The notes under the pieces: model-generated
The model's database searches: none
What the model saw: only the letters and a program-made list of their open reading frames with translations
What the model was told of the DNA's origin: nothing
Assembly: GCA_006227095.1 (NCBI GenBank)
Contig: SBFZ01000111.1
Coordinates: 1-7,033, forward strand
Direction of reading: 5' to 3'
DNA from: Bacteroidota bacterium
Lineage (GTDB): Bacteria; Bacteroidota; Bacteroidia; Bacteroidales; VadinHA17
Length of the DNA: 7,033 bases
Part shown: piece after piece, positions 1 through 5,526 of the stretch
Position numbering within the stretch: the stretch's first letter is position 1
How the letters are laid out: each line of letters starts with the position of its first letter
Made by a program: the position numbers and the translations under genes

Positions 1-356
1 CAGATGGTGCCTTCATAGTAAAGCAGCCTGTCATCCTGCGAGTTCCAGTCGCCGGGGACACGGAGAGAAGGCGATTTGTCAAAATCATACTCCACCAGTT
101 CTGACCTGTCATCAGTATGATAATTGTTGTAGAAGGCAGAATTGTTCCTTTGCTTCAGCTGGTCATACGGCTCGTACCTGTAATTGTAATACCCTGTTTC
201 ATAGGGATCAATAATATAATTCCATGTGCCGTTAAGGTTGAAGGTCTGCCTGTTGAAGGTATTGGTAATCAGGTTTTGTGACATTGCATACATTGGCACA
301 AGCAGCAACAGGCAGAACGTTACTACCTTAAATTCAGGTCTGTTTAAATACTTCAT
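1..356 (-). CDS. Glycoside hydrolase family 2 enzyme, N-terminal part (partial)
   Basis: The reading frame opens at ATG 356-354 and runs off the left edge after 118 complete codons, so only the N-terminus is visible. Residues 1-26 look like a type I signal peptide: a charged start (MKYLNRPEFK), a hydrophobic core (VVTFCLLLLVPMYAM) and a likely cut after AMS, before Gln27. The Cys at 15 is not in a lipobox. The mature part has the opening of the GH2 sugar-binding (jelly-roll) domain: FNLNGTWNYIIDPYETGYY at about 39-57 and SLRVPGDWNSQ at 97-107, then YYEGTI at 113-118. The spacing and wording of these motifs match the secreted beta-glucuronidase/beta-galactosidase-like GH2 proteins of Bacteroidota PULs, from memory of the family. 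The catalytic barrel and its two glutamates lie outside the window, so the exact activity is unknown. It follows susD after 158 bases on the same strand and probably trims oligosaccharides imported by the SusC/SusD pair. There is no good Shine-Dalgarno sequence before the start. Confidence 0.88.
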   Translation of the reverse strand, partial: MKYLNRPEFKVVTFCLLLLVPMYAMSQNLITNTFNRQTFNLNGTWNYIIDPYETGYYNYRYEPYDQLKQRNNSAFYNNYHTDDRSELVEYDFDKSPSLRVPGDWNSQDDRLLYYEGTI

Positions 357-374
357 CTCTGTTCAGAATTGCTG

Positions 375-382
375 CAAAGTTA
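375..382 (-). promoter_or_regulatory. Possible -7 promoter element for the GH2 gene
   Basis: Read on the minus strand these bases are TAACTTTG, an exact match to the Bacteroidetes sigma-ABfr -7 consensus TAnnTTTG. The element ends 18 bases before the GH2 start codon, which would give a very short leader. No TTTG-like -33 element is visible at the expected 19-21 base spacing; that position falls inside the neighbouring hairpin. A six-position match can arise by chance, so this is a candidate only. It would let the hydrolase gene be transcribed apart from susCD. Confidence 0.35.
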
Positions 383-390
383 AAAGTCTT

Positions 391-424
391 AAAAATGGTT
401 CCCCACCTGCGGGGAACCATTTTT
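391..424. terminator. Perfect 14-bp hairpin, bidirectional-type intrinsic terminator
   Basis: AAAAATGGTTCCCC (391-404) and GGGGAACCATTTTT (411-424) are exact reverse complements around a 6-base loop, ACCTGC. Because the arms end in A5 and T5, either transcript would form a GC-rich stem followed by a U-run, the layout of a rho-independent terminator. It lies 90 bases after the susD stop and 34 bases before the GH2 start. On the minus strand it could end or attenuate the abundant susCD message before the hydrolase gene, or protect the 3' end of that message from exonucleases. No opposing gene needs terminating here. Confidence 0.72.
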
Positions 425-430
425 GCAACC

Positions 431-484
431 TCATTGCTCCTCACGGTTGTTGAACCCTAATCCACCGTGTGATGAGGAGAATGA
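431..484 (-). repeat. Imperfect inverted repeat (second hairpin after susD)
   Basis: On the minus strand TCATT-CTCCT-CACGGT pairs with ACCGTG-AGGAG-AATGA, giving 5 + 5 + 6 base pairs interrupted by small bulges, around a loop of about 16 bases. It sits between the susD stop and the perfect hairpin at 391-424, so a minus-strand transcript would carry two stem-loops in a row. There is no U-run directly after it. It may be a transcript-stability element, part of the attenuation region, or a protein-binding dyad. Formation has not been checked by folding. Confidence 0.4.
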
Positions 485-514
485 AACCAATCTACTCTCA
501 AACCTGAATAAACC

Positions 515-2050
515 TCAGTCTTTCAAATACCATGGCACCTGGTTGATGCCGTCATAACCGTTGTACTGCGAGTTGATAGCCTGCTGGTAGTTCACGGGGT
601 TCTTTGTCTGCTCATCAGTCGGGTACATCCACCGTTTCGGGTATACGCTGTCATCCTCCGGATTAAGGCTTGTTGCCGGGTCAAGAGGATACACCGGGTA
701 ACCTGTACGCAGGAACTGCGGGTAATTGCCGCCATTGCCCTGGTAGAAATCGAGCAGCCATCTCTGAATCCATATCTGCTGCAGGCGATCCTGCTTTGTT
801 CCGGCTGTGGCATAGGCAGCAGCACCTGTGAAATAACCGTCAATATAAGCCTGGTCGATCTCCATGCCATGCACTTCACCTGTTGTATGGGGCAGTGTCC
901 TGTAATAATTCAGGATTGCCTTTACACCGTTTTCATACCATGTCTGGGCACTTCCTGTAACCCAGCCCTCTTCTATGGCCTCGGCTATGATAAAGCATTG
1001 CTCTGAATAGGTAAAGTAAAGCATCGGATCATTATCCATGAACTTGACATACCTCTTGCTGAGAAGTGAATAATTGCCTGCGGCATTATTGAGCGCCAGC
1101 TGGTCAGGTGCCAGTTCAGTGGGTGCACCGGCGTATGCATCCCAGTCCTGCTGTGTCAGTCCCCCTGCGATAAGGGCACTGGCCGGTTCGGCAAAATAGA
1201 ACAACCTGCGGTCATTCAGATTCTTCAGGGCGTCAATTGCCAGCTTTGAGGGCCCGGTCTTTATACGGAATGTTTCCCCGTTGGCCCACATGGGATATAC
1301 AGCATTTGGGTTGGTGGTGAAAACAAGCTTTAAATTGTCATCATTGCCAGTCATCAGGTTCCCGGCATTGACTATTGCAGCAAACCTTGCTTTCTGGTCA
1401 GCGGTAGCCTTCTTGCTCATTGTCTGTATGACCTTGAGCTGCATTGCATTGCAAAGCCTGCGCCATTTGGCGGGATTGCCACCGAACATGATGTCACCCG
1501 AGAAATTCTTCCCTTCGGCGAAATATGCCTCAGCCTGCTGAAGGTCTGCGAGGATGGCAGCAAAAACCTCTGCCTGGGTGTCGTACTTGGGTTTGGTAAT
1601 GCCATCGAGTGCCATGCCTGCTTCTGAATAAGGAATGTCTCCCATATCAAGTGTGGCACTGAAACCGTAAGCTGCCTTCAGATAGAGGGCCAGCCCCCTG
1701 TATGACGGCTCTTCCACACCCCCTTCAGCGTACTGGACCATATATTTGAGGTCAGTAAGCCTGGCAAATGATCCGAAGCTGCCATACGGATAGTTTGAAT
1801 AGTAATATTGCGAAACATACGGGCTGGGATCAAGGTAAGCAATATGCTTGTTGAACAGGTTACCCTGTATGAAGTCAGACGCATTGGGATTCCAGAACCT
1901 GTAGGTGTCTTTCAGAATCTGCGTTGCGAGCATCGCCGAAGTAACCTTGGTGGTTTTGTTCGGGTCAGTATTTATCTCTTCGAATTTCTCGCAGGAAACC
2001 GCGGTAAACAGATAGAGTACTGCTATTATTATATATTTCATGCTTTTCAT
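515..2050 (-). CDS. susD: SusD/RagB-family glycan-binding outer-membrane lipoprotein
   Basis: SusD-type proteins sit on the outer face of the outer membrane, bind glycan and form a lid over the SusC channel. The 511-residue length is usual for the family. The N-terminus is a lipoprotein signal: a hydrophobic stretch (about 6-18), then TAVSC, with Cys20 as the lipidation site. Acidic residues right after it (EKFEE, 21-25) fit surface export. INTDPNKTT at 26-34 is typical of the SusD-like_2 subgroup. The C-terminal signature PKRWMYPTDE (471-480) and the ending PWYLKD are also typical, as are the helix-rich segments AEAIEEGW and QIWIQRWL. The gene starts 12 bases after the susC stop, so the two are surely co-transcribed. 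Two Met codons compete (1 and 4); the first is used here because it lies nearest a GGAG sequence. The symbol is generic and does not imply starch as the substrate. Confidence 0.95.
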   Translation of the reverse strand: MKSMKYIIIAVLYLFTAVSCEKFEEINTDPNKTTKVTSAMLATQILKDTYRFWNPNASDFIQGNLFNKHIAYLDPSPYVSQYYYSNYPYGSFGSFARLTDLKYMVQYAEGGVEEPSYRGLALYLKAAYGFSATLDMGDIPYSEAGMALDGITKPKYDTQAEVFAAILADLQQAEAYFAEGKNFSGDIMFGGNPAKWRRLCNAMQLKVIQTMSKKATADQKARFAAIVNAGNLMTGNDDNLKLVFTTNPNAVYPMWANGETFRIKTGPSKLAIDALKNLNDRRLFYFAEPASALIAGGLTQQDWDAYAGAPTELAPDQLALNNAAGNYSLLSKRYVKFMDNDPMLYFTYSEQCFIIAEAIEEGWVTGSAQTWYENGVKAILNYYRTLPHTTGEVHGMEIDQAYIDGYFTGAAAYATAGTKQDRLQQIWIQRWLLDFYQGNGGNYPQFLRTGYPVYPLDPATSLNPEDDSVYPKRWMYPTDEQTKNPVNYQQAINSQYNGYDGINQVPWYLKD

Positions 2051-2054
2051 TGTT

Positions 2055-2058
2055 CTCC
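2055..2058 (-). promoter_or_regulatory. GGAG ribosome-binding-like sequence before susD
   Basis: The 12-base susC-susD gap reads CACCGGAGAACA before the ATG. GGAG is 4 bases from the first ATG (2050) and 13 from the second in-frame ATG (2041). Neither spacing is ideal, and many Bacteroidota genes lack a Shine-Dalgarno sequence, so it favours the first start only mildly. The close spacing suggests susD translation may be coupled to susC. Confidence 0.4.
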
Positions 2059-2062
2059 GGTG

Positions 2063-5000
2063 TTAGAATGAAAGTTTAATGTTTCCTCCAAGATACCTCA
2101 CCGAGGGATCGGCAAAATCTTCAGTGCCGCCATCGGGATCAGAGTATTTGAAATCCTTTGCCCAGAAGAGGACGTTCTGCCCTATGAAACTGACCGAGGC
2201 ACCCTTGATGAATCCCAGTTTGCCAAGGACTTTTCCGGGAAGCTGGTATGTCACTGATAATTCACGCAGCTTCATGAAAGTCCTTTCATATACGTCGTTC
2301 GGGTTTGCACTGCCACCCCATGCACTCGTATTATGAAAATCAGTCACAGCCTGCTTGTAGGTGGTATAGATATCATTAGGTGCATACTCGCGTGTATCAC
2401 TGGTAATGTTTCCGTAGGTATCAAAAGTGACTGTACCGCCAACCACCTTGACCCCGTCTCCCAGGTAATTCTTTGAGCCCGGGGTTAATGCATCAAGCTC
2501 ACGCTCAGGTGTAATTGAGTTCGGGTGAACACCTGCCTGCCACATGTAGCTTTCAGTCCGGGTACTCATCAGCCCGCCAACCACGCCGTCAAATGACATG
2601 GTGAGAATGATGTTCTTGTATCTCAGGTTGGTTCCGAGTCCCCATACCCAGTCGGGATTACTGTATCCGTAGAGGCTGTTGTATGAGCTTTTGACAACCC
2701 TTCCGTTATTCCAGATGAGTTGACCTGCATATTCTCCTGACGGAACACGGAGGTAATCCCTGAGAGTAAATGCATCGGTACGGTTGCCCGGCTTTATCCA
2801 TGGTTGTTTGGTTGAATAGACCGAGTCAAGTTCAAGGTATATCTCCTTGTATGTGGTCCAGTTGGCATTGATGGTCAACTCGATATCCTTTGTCCTGACC
2901 GGCGTTGCACCCACAGCAACTTCCCATCCGCGGGTGGCTTTCACCTCGTCAGTGTTGACCATAATTCCGGTGTATCCGGTAGCGGAAGAGAGCGGGCCCG
3001 ATTTCAGTTCATCAAAAATCCTCTTTGAGTAGTAGGTCACGTCAGCAGAAATCCTGTTCCTGAACAGAATGCTCTGAATACCGATCTCTGTCGTGGTGTA
3101 CGAGTTGGGACTGTAGGAGTTCAGGTAAATGGTCCTGGGTGCCGAGGCTCCGGTGGCATCATTCCAGGTTGAAGGTGTGACCGAGAAGACGCTGTTGATG
3201 GTATATGGTGCAGGGGCACTCTTGGCCAGGGTATAGGATGTCCTTACCTTTAAAAGATCAATATAGCTTTTTGTTGATTCCGGCAGCAGTTCTGACACTA
3301 CAAGGCTACCGGATGCGGATGGATAGAAATATGACCTGTCAGACTTTGGTACTTCGGCGTTTGCCATCATCGAAACCCAGTCATTACGCCCTGTAAAATC
3401 AAGGTATATCAGCCTGTTCCATGAGAGAGCAAGACGCCCGTAAACTGAGTTTACCTGGCGTGCATATGTGCTCTCAGCCACGGCAGCCGGGTTTACCGAT
3501 GCATTCAGTGAGAAATAGCCGGGTATTGAAATACCACCCATGGTCTTGGCATTCAGGTTGTCATTCCTCTCAAAGAAGATGGTACCACCAGCCATGTATT
3601 CCACGTCGAACTGATCAAGGAATGATTTGCTTCCACCTAACAGGAAATCACTGTTTATGCTGAATCCCTTTGACTGACCGGCCATATAGGAACCCTTCTG
3701 GCTCTCACCCCAGGGATACGGAATACCCGGAATCCCGCCGGTGTTACCTGCTGAAGTGTAGGAACCCTTTGAAATCCTCAGCTTTCCACCCTCGACGAAG
3801 AAGTCAATCCCGGTACGGGCTGTAAATGTAAGCCATTTGGTTATATCATATGCCGCCGTCAGGTCTGCATTGAATATGTCACGTGATACCTCATTCGTCC
3901 TTTCCCAGCGGTCAAAATAGGGGTTGTTCTGAAGCTTGCCTGCATATGACCCGGTTGCAAGGTTATACCCGAAGTGATTGTTCTGAACCTCCCCGGGCTT
4001 CAGCCAGTAATTGTCCTTGTAATCACGGATGTCAAAGTCAGCAGATGACCAGATAAGCAGTGTGTACATCGGGTCATATGATGTGTACCCGTTTGACCCC
4101 AGGTTGGGCGATGTCCTCTTGGTATATGCCATGTTCGAGGTTAGCCTGAACCTGTCAAGGTTAACATCCCCTCCGATGGAGTAGGAGTACTTGTCAAGCA
4201 TCGAGTTGGGATAGCGCCCCTTGTTCTGGGTCCAGTTGAATGAGCTCCGGAATGATGTGTTCTCCTTATTTATCCCTACACTTACATTATTATTGGTAAT
4301 GTATCCCTGCTCAAGAAAGTTCTTGAAATTGTCCTTGCCAACCGGCAGATATTCATAATCCCTGAACTCCTTGGCAATCGGGTCCCACTGCCTCTGGATC
4401 GATCCGTCCATGAAGGTTCCCCATGAATTGTCAGAGTTCAGATCATATATATAAGATGTGCCACGGCCATATACACTTTGCTTTTCCGGTATGGCCAGGT
4501 AACCTGCAGTAAACATCGTATGAGTGTTGACATCCACTGTTACCCCGGCCTTTTCGGTACTCCCGTTCTTGGTTGTTATCATGATTGCACCGTCACGGCC
4601 GCGGAAACCATAAAGCGCAGAAGCGGTAGCTCCCTTGAGAACAGACATTGACTCAATGTCTTCGGCGGGAATGTCATTCAGCCTCTTATTGGTGTACGGA
4701 ACACCATCAATTACTATGATCGGATCTGATCCGCGAAGCAGAATCTTCGGCTCTACGTTGAAATCCGAAGAGTTCTGGACCAGTATTCCTGCCACCTTTC
4801 CGGTCAGTGAAGTTCCCACATCAACACCGGCTACGCTCTGCAGACTCTCGCCGGAAACTTCCTGAACTGAATATCCCAGGGCCCTCTGCTCTCTCCTGAT
4901 GCCAAGAGCCGTCACAACTACCTGCTCTATTTCCAGGGATTCTGGTGCGAGTTTTACATTAAGGTAATTGTCATTGCTGACAACAATTTCTACCGTGGTG

Positions 5001-5248
5001 TAACCGAGAAAGGAGAAAAGCAGTGTTTCCCCCGCCCGTACATCCGGAATGGCAAATGTACCGTCCATGCCGGTCGATGTTCCCCGGGTTGTGTTCTTTA
5101 TCAGCACTGCAACCCCGGGCATCGGAGCACCGGTTTCATCAACAACTGTTCCGCTGATCCTTAGAGTCTGCGCCTCTGCGGCATATACCCCGATGATCAG
5201 AAAGAACAGCAGGAAAATCATTCTTTTCGCATTTAAAACTAGTTTCAT
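2063..5248 (-). CDS. susC: SusC/RagA-family TonB-dependent outer-membrane transporter
   Basis: SusC proteins are 22-stranded outer-membrane barrels that import glycan fragments delivered by SusD, powered by TonB-ExbBD. The 1061-residue length is normal for the family. Residues 1-26 are a signal peptide (core MIFLLFFLIIGVYAA, cut after AEA before Gln27). Residues 28-103 are the carboxypeptidase-regulatory-like domain (ISGTVVDETGAPMPGVAVLI; SFLGYTTVEI). The TonB-box region is EIEQVVVTALG (106-116). The plug domain covers about 120-230, with LLRGSDPIIVIDGVPY (170-185), IESMSVLKGATASALYG (198-214) and GAIMITTKNG (220-229). The barrel fills the rest and ends in the usual aromatic residue (IKLSF). 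The plug loop between RG and PIIVIDG is short, with no glycine/serine-rich insert. The start at 5248 gives a sound signal peptide but has no clear Shine-Dalgarno sequence. It forms an operon with susD. The substrate cannot be told from sequence. Confidence 0.96.
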   Translation of the reverse strand: MKLVLNAKRMIFLLFFLIIGVYAAEAQTLRISGTVVDETGAPMPGVAVLIKNTTRGTSTGMDGTFAIPDVRAGETLLFSFLGYTTVEIVVSNDNYLNVKLAPESLEIEQVVVTALGIRREQRALGYSVQEVSGESLQSVAGVDVGTSLTGKVAGILVQNSSDFNVEPKILLRGSDPIIVIDGVPYTNKRLNDIPAEDIESMSVLKGATASALYGFRGRDGAIMITTKNGSTEKAGVTVDVNTHTMFTAGYLAIPEKQSVYGRGTSYIYDLNSDNSWGTFMDGSIQRQWDPIAKEFRDYEYLPVGKDNFKNFLEQGYITNNNVSVGINKENTSFRSSFNWTQNKGRYPNSMLDKYSYSIGGDVNLDRFRLTSNMAYTKRTSPNLGSNGYTSYDPMYTLLIWSSADFDIRDYKDNYWLKPGEVQNNHFGYNLATGSYAGKLQNNPYFDRWERTNEVSRDIFNADLTAAYDITKWLTFTARTGIDFFVEGGKLRISKGSYTSAGNTGGIPGIPYPWGESQKGSYMAGQSKGFSINSDFLLGGSKSFLDQFDVEYMAGGTIFFERNDNLNAKTMGGISIPGYFSLNASVNPAAVAESTYARQVNSVYGRLALSWNRLIYLDFTGRNDWVSMMANAEVPKSDRSYFYPSASGSLVVSELLPESTKSYIDLLKVRTSYTLAKSAPAPYTINSVFSVTPSTWNDATGASAPRTIYLNSYSPNSYTTTEIGIQSILFRNRISADVTYYSKRIFDELKSGPLSSATGYTGIMVNTDEVKATRGWEVAVGATPVRTKDIELTINANWTTYKEIYLELDSVYSTKQPWIKPGNRTDAFTLRDYLRVPSGEYAGQLIWNNGRVVKSSYNSLYGYSNPDWVWGLGTNLRYKNIILTMSFDGVVGGLMSTRTESYMWQAGVHPNSITPERELDALTPGSKNYLGDGVKVVGGTVTFDTYGNITSDTREYAPNDIYTTYKQAVTDFHNTSAWGGSANPNDVYERTFMKLRELSVTYQLPGKVLGKLGFIKGASVSFIGQNVLFWAKDFKYSDPDGGTEDFADPSVRYLGGNIKLSF

Positions 5249-5284
5249 GGGTTTTGGAGTTTGGTTAGACTTCGCTGTTCGTTA

Positions 5285-5300
5285 AACTTGAATTCAAGTT
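5285..5300. promoter_or_regulatory. 16-bp perfect palindrome upstream of susC (candidate operator)
   Basis: AACTTGAATTCAAGTT reads the same on both strands. It lies 36 bases upstream of the susC start codon. Short outer arms (GTT at 5281-5283 and AAC at 5303-5305) extend the symmetry with small offsets. A loopless dyad of this kind suits a dimeric DNA-binding protein better than an RNA hairpin. The obvious candidate ligand is the LuxR-type regulator encoded next to it, but nothing in the sequence proves that. No clear -33/-7 promoter could be placed around it. Confidence 0.5.
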
Positions 5301-5467
5301 ACAACGGAATTACTTCCCGGGGGCCGTGGTGTACCTCCACAAAAAGCCTACAACCATGTAATTATGCGGTGTGATTGCTGGCTGACTTGAAAAGGCCATT
5401 AAATCGAGCTTTCAGAACAGTGATGAAATCCTGGTGCTTTCCAGTGTCGAGGTACTTAAGTGCCTTT

Positions 5468-5526
5468 TGTAGTGGTATTGTAGTGGTGCCTGGAAGAAAT
5501 GTAGGGGCTACAACCCGAGAATGTAG
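5468..5526 (+). repeat. Cluster of TGTAG repeats at helical spacing (candidate activator sites)
   Basis: TGTAG occurs on the plus strand at 5468, 5479, 5500 and 5522, with steps of 11, 21 and 22 bases, close to one, two and two helical turns. The first two copies belong to an exact 10-base direct repeat, TTGTAGTGGT (5467-5476 and 5478-5487). The third forms an inverted repeat, TGTAG-GGG-CTACA (5500-5512), that overlaps the stop codon of the regulator gene. The fourth is inside the last codons of that gene. A further reverse copy (CTACA) lies at 5348-5352. The cluster is about 220-280 bases upstream of the susC start, a possible distance for an upstream activator site. Confidence 0.4.

Noticed and set aside
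226..453. 75-codon plus-strand frame across the GH2 start and the hairpin
   Set aside because: It overlaps the signal-peptide region of the GH2 gene on the other strand and the terminator stem, has no recognisable protein features, and would be read through a perfect hairpin.
592..879. 95-codon minus-strand frame inside susD
   Set aside because: It is an alternative frame of susD, rich in Arg, Ser and Thr and with no family resemblance; the susD frame explains the sequence fully.
5341..5383. Possible terminator of the regulator gene (AGCC..CAA pairing with TTG..GGCT before a T-run, minus strand)
   Set aside because: Only 7 base pairs with a 2x2 internal loop and a loop of about 21 bases; too weak to call, although the T5 run after it is suggestive.
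5431..5444. Small dyad CTGG-TGCTTT-CCAG in the susC upstream region
   Set aside because: A 4-bp stem is expected by chance and nothing nearby supports a function.
5496..5503. TACATTTC on the minus strand as a -7 element for susC
   Set aside because: It misses one consensus position, has no -33 partner at proper spacing, and would give a leader of about 240 bases; it also overlaps the TGTAG cluster.
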